Assembly: GCA_019237515.1 (NCBI GenBank)
Contig: JAFAGX010000259.1
Coordinates: 1 to 9,928, forward strand
Length of the DNA: 9,928 nucleotides
Reading direction: 5' to 3'
From: Acidobacteriaceae bacterium
Lineage (GTDB): Bacteria > Acidobacteriota > Terriglobia > Terriglobales > SbA1
In this document: piece by piece, positions 1 to 5,766 of the stretch
Layout: every line of letters starts with the position of its first letter
Numbering within the stretch: position 1 is the first letter of the stretch
Position numbers and translations under genes: made by a program
Notes under the pieces: model-generated
What the model was told of the DNA's origin: nothing
What the model saw: only the letters and a program-made list of their open reading frames with translations
The model's database searches: none

Positions 1-168
1 GGCTCTTACATGGGAACTATGGGCGAGTTGTACGAGGTTCTCGGACATGTTTTTGCCGGAAGAGTAAAGCCGGTTGTGGATCGAACTTTTCCTCTAAAAG
101 AAGCTCGCGCTGCCCACGAGTACATGGAAGCCAGCCAAATGTTCGGTAAAGTGGTGCTCATACCTTAG
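1..168 (+). CDS. Zinc-type alcohol dehydrogenase / quinone reductase family, C-terminal end (5' partial)
   Basis: Reading frame 1 is open from the window edge to a TAG at 166-168 and gives 55 residues, the C-terminus of a longer protein. The pattern matches the end of medium-chain dehydrogenase/reductases (NADPH:quinone reductase or zinc-binding alcohol dehydrogenase type). It has a KPVVDRTFPL stretch, then an EARAAHEYMEAS helix, and ends in FGKVVLIP, which is the usual final beta-strand of this fold. Such enzymes transfer hydride between NAD(P)H and alcohols, aldehydes or quinones in the cytoplasm. The catalytic and cofactor-binding parts lie outside the window, so substrate and zinc dependence cannot be judged. 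The next gene starts 72 bases downstream on the same strand and has no obvious functional link. The family call is fairly safe; the exact enzyme is unknown. Confidence 0.75.
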   Translation, partial: GSYMGTMGELYEVLGHVFAGRVKPVVDRTFPLKEARAAHEYMEASQMFGKVVLIP

Positions 169-199
169 GTCCGGCCACGCGGCGCACGGCGAAAATCAC

Positions 200-226
200 C
201 TCAGTGATCTCTGTGTCCTCGGTGGT
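200..226 (+). repeat. Three imperfect 9-base tandem units (CTCnGTGnn)
   Basis: Three consecutive 9-mers, CTCAGTGAT, CTCTGTGTC and CTCGGTGGT, share the pattern CTC-n-GTG-n-n and sit 14 bases upstream of the nuoB start codon. Seen directly in the sequence. Similar CTCTGTG/CTCGGTGG strings are, from memory, common in intergenic DNA of environmental bacteria, so this may be a dispersed repeat rather than a local regulatory site. Confidence 0.5.
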
Positions 227-227
227 T

Positions 228-233
228 TAAAAT
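228..233 (+). promoter_or_regulatory. Possible -10 element (TAAAAT) for a leaderless nuoB transcript
   Basis: TAAAAT matches the sigma-70 -10 consensus at five of six bases and ends 7 bases before the nuoB ATG, so transcription from it would begin at or next to the start codon. No purine-rich ribosome binding site lies in the 20 bases before the ATG, which fits a leaderless mRNA. No good -35 box is found at 16-18 bases spacing, so this is tentative. Confidence 0.25.
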
Positions 234-240
234 AATAACC

Positions 241-843
241 ATGGCGAAAGGTGTCAGCTTCGGTCCGTATGTCACGGTTGAAAACGGTAAGCGGGTAGTG
301 AAGGAGCTTACCTACGGCAATCCAACGCCGGAAGGGGTGGTGCTCACCACGCTCGATAACGCGATCAACTGGACGCGCAAAAGCTCCATCTGGCCCATGA
401 CCTTCGGCCTGGCTTGTTGCGCAATCGAGATGATGTCCATGGGCGCATCGCGCTTTGATATTGCGCGATTTGGTGCAGAGGTTTTTCGGCCTTCGCCGCG
501 GCAGTCCGATCTGATCATCATTGCCGGCCGCGTATCGAATAAGATGGCGCCCGTAATCCGGCAGCTTTGGGAACAGATGCCGGAACCAAAATGGGTGATT
601 TCAATGGGGGCCTGCGCGACCTCCGGCGGTGTTTTCAACAATTACGCGCTGGTGCAAAGCGTCAATCAGGTGATTCCGGTGGATGTGTACGTCCCGGGAT
701 GTCCGCCCCGCCCGGAGCAGTTGATCTATGCCATCACTCTTCTGCAGGAAAAAATTCAGAAAGAGCGTGGAAGCTTGAAGCGCGCCTTGAATCTGATATC
801 CGATGAGGCGCCGGCCAGCCCCGATACCCAGCCACATTCGTAA
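241..843 (+). CDS. nuoB: NADH-quinone oxidoreductase subunit B (complex I, cluster N2)
   Basis: This 200-residue protein is the NuoB/PSST subunit of respiratory complex I. It sits on the cytoplasmic side of the membrane where the peripheral arm meets the membrane arm, and it holds the [4Fe-4S] cluster N2 that passes electrons to quinone. All four ligand cysteines are present: the adjacent pair C59-C60 in the [10 protein letters not shown] motif, C125 in GACATSGG, and C154 in [10 protein letters not shown]. The spacing (65 then 29 residues) equals that of the E. coli protein. The SGG position is preceded by Thr where many homologues have Asn. The N-terminus is about the usual length, and the ATG at 241 is the natural start although no Shine-Dalgarno is visible. 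The C-terminal tail (about 175-200) is variable and Ser/Pro-rich. The gene stands alone: no nuoA precedes it and no nuoC follows. Identification is secure; whether it belongs to the main complex I or is a second copy is unknown. Confidence 0.97.
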   Translation: MAKGVSFGPYVTVENGKRVVKELTYGNPTPEGVVLTTLDNAINWTRKSSIWPMTFGLACCAIEMMSMGASRFDIARFGAEVFRPSPRQSDLIIIAGRVSNKMAPVIRQLWEQMPEPKWVISMGACATSGGVFNNYALVQSVNQVIPVDVYVPGCPPRPEQLIYAITLLQEKIQKERGSLKRALNLISDEAPASPDTQPHS

Positions 844-901
844 AGAGATTAGCCCTATTGGTCATTGACCAGGCCAAATTCTCAGACGTAAGATTCAGCT
901 G

Positions 902-925
902 AGTCGAGAGGCAGATTCCTCGACT
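902..925. repeat. Inverted repeat, 7-bp stem (AGTCGAG/CTCGACT)
   Basis: AGTCGAG at 902-908 pairs perfectly with CTCGACT at 919-925 around a 10-base loop. It lies 59 bases after the nuoB stop and just before a second, stronger palindrome. No T-run follows directly, so it is not a textbook intrinsic terminator. With the next inverted repeat it looks like part of a dispersed intergenic element (REP-like), which is an inference from appearance. Confidence 0.45.
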
Positions 926-933
926 GCGTTTGC

Positions 934-952
934 CGATCCGCGTCGCGGATCG
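934..952. repeat. Near-perfect 19-base palindrome (9-bp arms, 1-base centre)
   Basis: CGATCCGCG (934-942) and CGCGGATCG (944-952) are exact reverse complements around a single T at 943. As RNA or cruciform DNA the inner bases would open to a small loop. A run of five T lies about 20 bases further on (around 974-980), too far for a standard rho-independent terminator, though it could still reduce read-through from nuoB. It may instead be a protein-binding site or part of a REP-like repeat ahead of the tadG-like gene. Confidence 0.5.
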
Positions 953-1008
953 ACAAATCCCGCTAGGAATGACAATTTTTAAGAGCGTAACGAGACTTAG
1001 GATTGCAC

Positions 1009-2313
1009 ATGCAGACTGCCTCTGTTATCGGCCGTCGCCGCGAACGCGGTCAGACCATTGTTCTGGTTGCGATATCGATCGTCAGCTTGCTGGCAATGGC
1101 AGCATTGGCGATTGATGTTGTGACGCTGTATGTCGCCCGCACGGAAATCCAGCGCGCGGCGGATGCGGCAGCGCTGGCCGGGGCGAAGGCCATTGCTGAT
1201 TCTGGGGTTACGACGCTGCCGTCGACTGATTCGAACTGTACTGCTGCAGTAACTTTGGCGCATACGATGGCGACAGCAGCCATCAATGCCGTGCTGCCGA
1301 ATAACCTCGTTTCTGGCACTGCGCCAGCCTTGATGGCCGGCAGTCCGAGTTTCACGAACTTGACGGGTTGCCCGGCCAACGATCCCGAAGTTACAGTGTC
1401 GTTGCAGCGAACCGGATTGCCGACCTTCTTCGCGCATATCTGGGGCACACGGGCAGCAACTACAGGAGCGTCAGCTACCGCTGAGGCTTACAACCCGGCA
1501 AACAGTACTGGCAATTTCACTCCCATTGCACCACGCAACGTGAAGCCGTGGCTGGTGGCCAATCTTGATCCCTATCACGCTCCAGCTGGGACCTTTGTAA
1601 CGGCCGGCGCTGTCGAAACTGGTGCCATCGGCGAAACGTTTTATCTGACCTCAGCTTGCGGTCCGGGCGCCACTTGTAGCCCGACTTTCCCACTGACGGC
1701 CACTAACGGACCGCCGCGCGAGGTTCAGTACATTCCGGCGCTGGTCACAGCGAATGCAAGTAATGTCTGTCCTTCCTGCCTCGGGCCGAAAGATTTTGAA
1801 CGGTCCATCGAGTGCTCTGATGCAAATGCATATGCTTACCTAAGCTGTGGAGGCGGTGCGGCGAATGCTCAGTGGGACAGCACCGTCATCCCTGCTGGCG
1901 CCGCACATGAAACAAGAGATGGGGTATTTTGCTTAACTCACGAGACAAGCGAAGGCGGACCGGGATCAAACTCGGGTCAAGATATTCTGACGGATCCCAG
2001 CCCATGGCCAGCAGGGCCAAAGGAGATTACCGCTGAGAGCGGCCCACAGTCCGGAAATAAAGTCTCGACAAGCAGCTCGATTGTGTCCATACCGCTCATT
2101 AATCCAACTGTGACAGGTACCACGGTGACGATCATGGGTTATCTCCAAGCTTTCATCAACTACGTTTCCGATGGCAGCGACGGCTCGAACGCCGATGACG
2201 TCAACATCACCGTGCTGAATGTGGTTGGCTGCGGTACTACAAACAACGGTGCTACTCCAATACTGGGTGGAACCGGCACTTCTCCGATCCCTGTGCGTCT
2301 GATCACACCTTAA
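1009..2313 (+). CDS. TadG-like membrane-anchored surface protein (Flp/Tad family N-terminal domain)
   Basis: A protein of 434 residues when started at the ATG at 1009. A TTG two codons earlier (1003) is also in frame, but TAGGA at 998-1002 is well spaced only for the ATG. The N-terminus is the hallmark of TadG-like proteins: basic residues (RRRERG), then one hydrophobic helix (about 15-40), then the conserved stretch EIQRAADAAALAGAKAIA. In this family the helix anchors the protein in the inner membrane and the rest is extracytoplasmic, serving Flp pilus assembly or secretion. The remaining ~370 residues are rich in Thr, Ser, Gly, Asn and Pro and contain several cysteines (for example CGPGATC and CPSC), suggesting disulphides in an exported beta-rich region. 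No von Willebrand A motif was recognised. The gene is convergent with two TadE-like genes, but the secretion ATPase and platform genes are not in view. Confidence 0.8.
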   Translation: MQTASVIGRRRERGQTIVLVAISIVSLLAMAALAIDVVTLYVARTEIQRAADAAALAGAKAIADSGVTTLPSTDSNCTAAVTLAHTMATAAINAVLPNNLVSGTAPALMAGSPSFTNLTGCPANDPEVTVSLQRTGLPTFFAHIWGTRAATTGASATAEAYNPANSTGNFTPIAPRNVKPWLVANLDPYHAPAGTFVTAGAVETGAIGETFYLTSACGPGATCSPTFPLTATNGPPREVQYIPALVTANASNVCPSCLGPKDFERSIECSDANAYAYLSCGGGAANAQWDSTVIPAGAAHETRDGVFCLTHETSEGGPGSNSGQDILTDPSPWPAGPKEITAESGPQSGNKVSTSSSIVSIPLINPTVTGTTVTIMGYLQAFINYVSDGSDGSNADDVNITVLNVVGCGTTNNGATPILGGTGTSPIPVRLITP

Positions 2314-2323
2314 CCCAGCGCCT

Positions 2324-2343
2324 CGCGGGCGAGAGCGCCCGCG
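2324..2343. terminator. GC-rich hairpin between convergent genes, possible bidirectional terminator
   Basis: CGCGGGCG (2324-2331) pairs with CGCCCGCG (2336-2343) over an AGAG loop, a perfect 8-bp GC-only stem. It begins 10 bases after the stop of the tadG-like gene and ends 11 bases before the stop of the opposing tadE-like gene, the right place to end transcription from both sides. Neither side has a T-run, so an intrinsic mechanism is uncertain. It could equally be a dispersed repeat. Confidence 0.45.
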
Positions 2344-2354
2344 CCACACTTCTC

Positions 2355-2927
2355 CTAGTCTTGATTTACAGCAGTGGCATCGGCAGGAATATTGGCGAGG
2401 GCAAAGGTGCTGCCTGGAGAGATCAAGTGCAAGGCATTATTGAAACGCCACTGATATGGATAGGAAATACTCACCTGAGTTGCAAGCAGATTGATGGCCG
2501 TGCCTGCGACTGTTTCCGGCAGTACGACGCCGCGGTTAATCGTTAAGGTCAGCGTTCCGGCGCAACCATTTCCGTTGGCAGTGTAAACCCAGGGTGGGCC
2601 ACCACCCGGAACACCCACTCCGCCCAAGCCGCAATCGTTGATTCTCGCTGCGACGAGGTAGGAGTCCACCAGATAACGGATTGCGTCAACCGACGGCGGT
2701 GTCCCGCCATTCCGAAGATCATTCGTTGGTTGCGCCGCGCCGAAGCGCGCTGCTTCTCGCATTGCGTTACCGAGTTCCTGCTTGATGTTGAAGGCGCCTC
2801 CAAAATCGAAAATCCCGACTACCAGAACGATAAGCAATGGCAGAGCCACGGCGAACTCCACAATGGCTGCACCATTTGTCGATTCTGTTCCGGCGACGAG
2901 TCGCTCCAGGAAGCGTTTGGCGGACAT
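2355..2927 (-). CDS. TadE-like pseudopilin (second gene of pair)
   Basis: A 190-residue protein if started at the ATG at 2927. That start has a GGGGGA Shine-Dalgarno six bases upstream and overlaps the previous gene's stop as TGATG; a TTG one codon earlier is possible but too close to the ribosome site. A short basic leader ends in G19, followed by AAIVEFAV with Glu at +5 (E24) and a hydrophobic helix (about 20-43). This is the G-xxxx-E-F pattern cut by prepilin peptidases such as TadV. The helix runs into NAMREAARFGA, typical of TadE. The rest is a small extracytoplasmic domain with two Cys in the middle (near INDCGLGG and GNGCAG). TadE proteins are minor pilins or assembly factors of Flp pili and related secretion machines. 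The gene is probably co-transcribed and translationally coupled with the TadE-like gene before it. Confidence 0.85.
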   Translation of the reverse strand: MSAKRFLERLVAGTESTNGAAIVEFAVALPLLIVLVVGIFDFGGAFNIKQELGNAMREAARFGAAQPTNDLRNGGTPPSVDAIRYLVDSYLVAARINDCGLGGVGVPGGGPPWVYTANGNGCAGTLTLTINRGVVLPETVAGTAINLLATQVSISYPYQWRFNNALHLISPGSTFALANIPADATAVNQD

Positions 2928-3466
2928 CAATATTCCCCCGCCATTTGCACATCCGCGGTAAGAATAATCTGCTGGTTATTCAGCGAGGTGAACGGCAACC
3001 AAAATTGATAAGGATATTGGAAGGCGACTGAGACACCGCATGCCGCCGCGCCCCCGTTGACCGGGGGAAGATCGAGCCGCACGTTCGTGCAAACGCCGAT
3101 ATTGCCGCTCGCACCTCCAGTACTGCAATTCAGCGCCCTCGTTCCTCCACTACAGAAATTAAGGGCCGGTGTGTACGCCCTGACCTGCCCTGGATCTACA
3201 CTGGAGGCCTTCATTGTCTGTTCAACGGCATTGGTAATGTTAGTGGTAAGAGGAGCAACGTTCCCGCAGTTACCGCAACTTTGCGCAAGCGCGAGTCGTG
3301 CGCCTTCGCGGGCCGCGTTGTTGATGGTTGCGTAGGTATTGAATGCCCGGCCGAACCAGTAAATTCCCAGCAAAACCATGAAAGCCAGTGGCAGCACCAG
3401 GGCCGCCTCGGCTATCTCTGAGGCTCGGTCATCGGAAAGAACGTGCTTGATCGACCAGTTGGCCAT
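2927..3466 (-). CDS. TadE-like pseudopilin (first gene of pair)
   Basis: A 179-residue TadE-family protein. The short leader (about 1-15) is followed by EIAEAALVLPLAFMVLLGIY, with Glu20 in the place of the conserved +5 glutamate, a helix through about residue 39, then NNAAREGARLALAQ, the usual TadE signature. The residue expected at the cleavage point is Ala (A15-S16) rather than Gly, so processing by a prepilin peptidase may be altered or absent. The exported domain has a CGNC pair soon after the helix (67-70) and several later cysteines, suggesting disulphides. The ATG at 3466 has only a weak ribosome binding site. The stop at 2927-2929 overlaps the ATG of the next tadE-like gene (TGATG), so the two form an operon. 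The pair probably acts as minor pseudopilins at the inner membrane or in a surface fibre. Confidence 0.85.
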   Translation of the reverse strand: MANWSIKHVLSDDRASEIAEAALVLPLAFMVLLGIYWFGRAFNTYATINNAAREGARLALAQSCGNCGNVAPLTTNITNAVEQTMKASSVDPGQVRAYTPALNFCSGGTRALNCSTGGASGNIGVCTNVRLDLPPVNGGAAACGVSVAFQYPYQFWLPFTSLNNQQIILTADVQMAGEY

Positions 3467-3496
3467 ACTTCGCCACTTTCGGCAGGATTTTCAGGA

Positions 3497-3525
3497 ATTC
3501 TCACACGCAAGGGAGTTCAAGTCAA
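3497..3525 (-). promoter_or_regulatory. Candidate promoter for the tadE-like operon
   Basis: On the minus strand TTGACT (3525-3520) is separated by 17 bases from GAGAAT (3502-3497). The -35 matches consensus at five of six bases and the -10 at four of six. Transcription would start near 3490, about 25 bases before the tadE-like ATG at 3466. It is predicted from sequence only. Confidence 0.35.
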
Positions 3526-3552
3526 CGTAACCCGGGTGCTGCGGCGCGGGCG

Positions 3553-3580
3553 TTGACTTCCCTCAATCGCGGAGTATCAT
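3553..3580 (+). promoter_or_regulatory. Candidate promoter for the Pal-like/TPR operon
   Basis: TTGACT (3553-3558) and TATCAT (3575-3580) are 16 bases apart, with five and four to five consensus matches. Transcription would start near 3587, about 190 bases before the ATG at 3776. The -35 boxes of this and the opposing promoter lie only 27 bases apart, so the two could compete or share a regulator. Confidence 0.35.
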
Positions 3581-3599
3581 AGGGTGCGTTGTAGGGTGC
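3580..3599 (+). repeat. Direct repeat TAGGGTGC x2, 12-base period
   Basis: TAGGGTGC occurs at 3580-3587 and 3592-3599, separated by GTTG. The first copy begins on the last base of the candidate -10 box and covers the expected transcription start. Repeats with a period near one helical turn at such a site may be an operator; two copies of 8 bases could also be chance. Confidence 0.4.
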
Positions 3600-3775
3600 C
3601 CTTTCTAAACTCCTAAAAATCAAGCGTTCGGAGGAGTCCGTGGCCGGGCCCTGTAATCTGCAATCGCGCTGCTTAGATACCAAGCGAGTACCGCTCACAG
3701 GCGGCTCCGCGCCTCTCCATCTCCGGTTTTGCTCGTTATTCAATCTGCCGTCACTAATTGCAAAGGACGTAAATT

Positions 3776-4549
3776 ATGAGCTTACTTCGTCTACTCCAAG
3801 TTCCGGTTAGCGCGGCAACACGTGATTTCGCTCTGGCCTTGATGTTTTCGACTGTTTTGATACTCAGCGGATGTGGCGGACACAAGACCGAAGTCAATGC
3901 AGTTCCAGCTGCGCCTGCGCCGACGCCGCCGGTGGCATCGATTGAAGCTAGCCCGGCGACAGTAATAGCAGGGGAAAAGATCGAGCTCACCTGGAAAACC
4001 CTGAACGCAACCCAGGTACGGATTGAGCCTCTGGGAGTTGCGGAAGCAAACGGATCCATGACCCTGGCGCCCACTGACTCCACCAGCTACCGTCTGATTG
4101 CCACGGGCCCGGGCGGAACCCAGGAAAGCGTGGCCACCGTGACGGTTGAACCGCTGGCTCTGAACCCAGCCAAAGCCGAAGAATTTTTTGCGAAACAGGG
4201 CGGCAGGCAGGACGTGTTCTTCGACATGGATGAGTACTCGGTGAGGGCTGACCAGCAGAGCACAATTTCCAACGACGTCAAACTGCTTCACGAACACCCT
4301 TATCTGCGCGTGCTGATTGAAGGTCACTGCGATGAATCGGGATCGGCCGAGTACAACCTCGCACTCGGCGAAAGCCGCGCCACTGCAGTGAAAGAGATGC
4401 TGGTAAGTGCAGGAATTGAAGCCGCCCGCATAGAAACGATCACCTACGGTAAAGAACGTCCTTTTTGTAAGGAGTCCAGCGACCAATGCTGGAAACAGAA
4501 TCGACGGGCGCACATCGTCCCGCTGGTTGAAAAGGCAAGCATTGAATGA
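3776..4549 (+). CDS. Pal/OmpA-family peptidoglycan-binding lipoprotein with Ig-like domain
   Basis: A 257-residue lipoprotein. The N-terminal signal (about 18-32) ends in the lipobox LSGC with C33 as the lipidated cysteine, and no Asp follows it, so outer-membrane sorting is expected. After a Pro/Ala linker (42-53), residues about 54-125 form an Ig-like beta domain (SIEASPATVIAGEKIELTW ... VATVTVE), not present in ordinary Pal. Residues about 146-250 are the OmpA C-terminal domain that binds diaminopimelate in peptidoglycan: FFDMDEYSV, then LIEGHCDESGSAEYNLALGE with the ligand-binding Asp186, later YGKERP and NRRAHIV with the conserved Arg. C185, C231 and C238 are extra cysteines and could form a disulphide. 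The start has a good ribosome site (AAAGGA, 8-base spacing). The stop overlaps the next start as ATGA, so the two proteins are probably made together. No tolB or tolA is nearby, so it may be a Pal paralogue rather than the Tol-Pal core protein. Confidence 0.88.
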   Translation: MSLLRLLQVPVSAATRDFALALMFSTVLILSGCGGHKTEVNAVPAAPAPTPPVASIEASPATVIAGEKIELTWKTLNATQVRIEPLGVAEANGSMTLAPTDSTSYRLIATGPGGTQESVATVTVEPLALNPAKAEEFFAKQGGRQDVFFDMDEYSVRADQQSTISNDVKLLHEHPYLRVLIEGHCDESGSAEYNLALGESRATAVKEMLVSAGIEAARIETITYGKERPFCKESSDQCWKQNRRAHIVPLVEKASIE

Positions 4550-5760
4550 ACGGATTTCTGGCGGAAGAACCCTCTGCCGGAAGGCGCGGCCTTCCGCGCG
4601 CGCGTAGATGGCGGGCAGCAGCAGTTTTCATTTGTTGTCTGGCAACGCCTGTTTTTTCCCAGTCTTCTCCCGATGATCAGCTTTTCAGTAATGCTGTGCG
4701 GGCCTATGAGAACAACGATTTTAAAATGGCGGAGACTGACTTTGCTGAAGTCAAGGGAGGGCGCGCTGAGGATGCCAAGCTTTACTTGCGAAAAATTAAA
4801 AACTATCGGGATGCGGTTACGCTAGCGCAAAACGTTCTCACCCGAAGTTCCGATGAGCTAGACCTTCGTAGTCTGGACTTCGCGATTCAGAAGTGCGAAG
4901 AAGCCCTGAGCCTCAAAAAGGATGGACCCGGCGCCCCGGCTAAGCTGTTGCAGCAGGCTAAATCGCTTGAAGCGTCGCTGCAACAGCAGTCCGGCGAAAC
5001 AGCCGAAGCCCGGGACAATCGCTCTTGCGAAAAGGCAGTAGAAGCGGAGATTGCAAAACGCTTTAAGGAAGCCGCTGAGTACAGTTGCCTTCTGGCTGGT
5101 GACAATCCCCGTTATTCATGCGCTGGAGACGAAGCGGCACATCTTTGTGAGCAAATGCGGAGCATGGCGCAGGCGCCCAGCCCGCAGAGTACCCCGAAAC
5201 GAAACAAAGGGGAGCAACAAACAAGACGGGACGACGCAATTGCAGCCTACGAAAACAACGATTTCGATCGCGCAATTCAACTATTTCGGAATCTAAACGG
5301 CGCAGGGGATAGTGAAGCAGACCAGTACATCGAAAAAATTGAAAAATACACCTCCCTGATGAGGCAGGCCCGCCAATCTGCAAAAGCTTCGAAATATGAT
5401 GCGGCGCGAACAGCCTACCTTGACGCCGCGTTATTGAAGGCCAACGGGCCGGGAGAGCCGAAACAGCAGGCGATGCTGATGGACCTGGAACAGGGGCTTT
5501 CTGAATTCTATTCTGGCGATTACTTGAAGGCTGACGGTCACCTGGCTAGCTATGCCCAGGGAGGCATTCGCCATCGAGAACTGGCGCATTTCTATCTCGG
5601 TGCAAGCAGAATTGCCCGCTACATGCTGGGAGGAGAGACGGATTCTGCTTTGCGGGAAGAAGCGCTGAATGAGTTTCGAATGGCGAAGCAACAAGGATTT
5701 CAGCCGGGCAACCAGGATCTTTCACCCAAAATCATGAAGATTTATGAGATGAATTTTTGA
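4546..5760 (+). CDS. Exported TPR-like repeat protein with internal duplication
   Basis: A 404-residue protein with a signal peptide: basic region RRGLPRARRWR (13-23), hydrophobic core AAAVFICCLATPVF (24-37) and a plausible cleavage after S38. The mature part is mostly amphipathic helices resembling TPR or tandem helical hairpins. It contains a clear duplication: residues about 50-145 (AVRAYENNDFKMAETDFAEV ... DGPGAPAKLLQQAKSLEASL) align with about 231-320 (AIAAYENNDFDRAIQLFRNL ... NGPGEPKQQAMLMDLEQGL). A Cys-containing spacer (about 155-205) and a polar linker separate them. The C-terminal part (about 320-385) has a further TPR-like unit. Such repeats bind partner proteins, so a periplasmic scaffold role next to the Pal-like lipoprotein is likely; no enzyme motif was seen. 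The start overlaps the lipoprotein stop by four bases. The stop lies 6 bases from the end of the opposing kinase gene. The function is not known. Confidence 0.82.
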   Translation: MNGFLAEEPSAGRRGLPRARRWRAAAVFICCLATPVFSQSSPDDQLFSNAVRAYENNDFKMAETDFAEVKGGRAEDAKLYLRKIKNYRDAVTLAQNVLTRSSDELDLRSLDFAIQKCEEALSLKKDGPGAPAKLLQQAKSLEASLQQQSGETAEARDNRSCEKAVEAEIAKRFKEAAEYSCLLAGDNPRYSCAGDEAAHLCEQMRSMAQAPSPQSTPKRNKGEQQTRRDDAIAAYENNDFDRAIQLFRNLNGAGDSEADQYIEKIEKYTSLMRQARQSAKASKYDAARTAYLDAALLKANGPGEPKQQAMLMDLEQGLSEFYSGDYLKADGHLASYAQGGIRHRELAHFYLGASRIARYMLGGETDSALREEALNEFRMAKQQGFQPGNQDLSPKIMKIYEMNF

Positions 5761-5766
5761 AGTTGA

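Larger units (their letters stand above)
3467..3775. other. Divergent intergenic region between tadE-like and pal-like genes
   Basis: A 309-base stretch with no credible gene. It separates the minus-strand tadE-like operon from the plus-strand Pal-like/TPR operon and holds candidate promoters for both (listed separately), a 12-base-period direct repeat, a small hairpin (AGGCG 3699-3703 with CGCCT 3710-3714) and the ribosome site AAAGGA (3762-3767). If the plus-strand promoter is right, the Pal-like mRNA has a leader of about 190 bases. No known riboswitch or small RNA pattern was recognised in that leader. Confidence 0.6.

Noticed and set aside
934..985. Palindrome followed by a T-run as a rho-independent terminator for nuoB
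   Set aside because: The run of five T lies about 20 bases beyond the stem, too far for an intrinsic terminator, so it was listed as a repeat instead.
930..1115. Open frame of 61 codons running into the tadG-like gene
   Set aside because: It starts inside the palindromic repeat region and overlaps the well-supported tadG-like start in another frame.
3522..3743. Small minus-strand open frame of 73 codons in the divergent intergenic region
   Set aside because: Its product has no recognisable motif, is Arg-rich as expected for out-of-frame reading of GC-rich DNA, and there is no ribosome site.
3600..3775. Riboswitch or structured RNA in the long leader of the Pal-like gene
   Set aside because: I looked for c-di-GMP, cobalamin and similar conserved cores and saw none; only a weak 5-bp hairpin at 3699-3714 is present.
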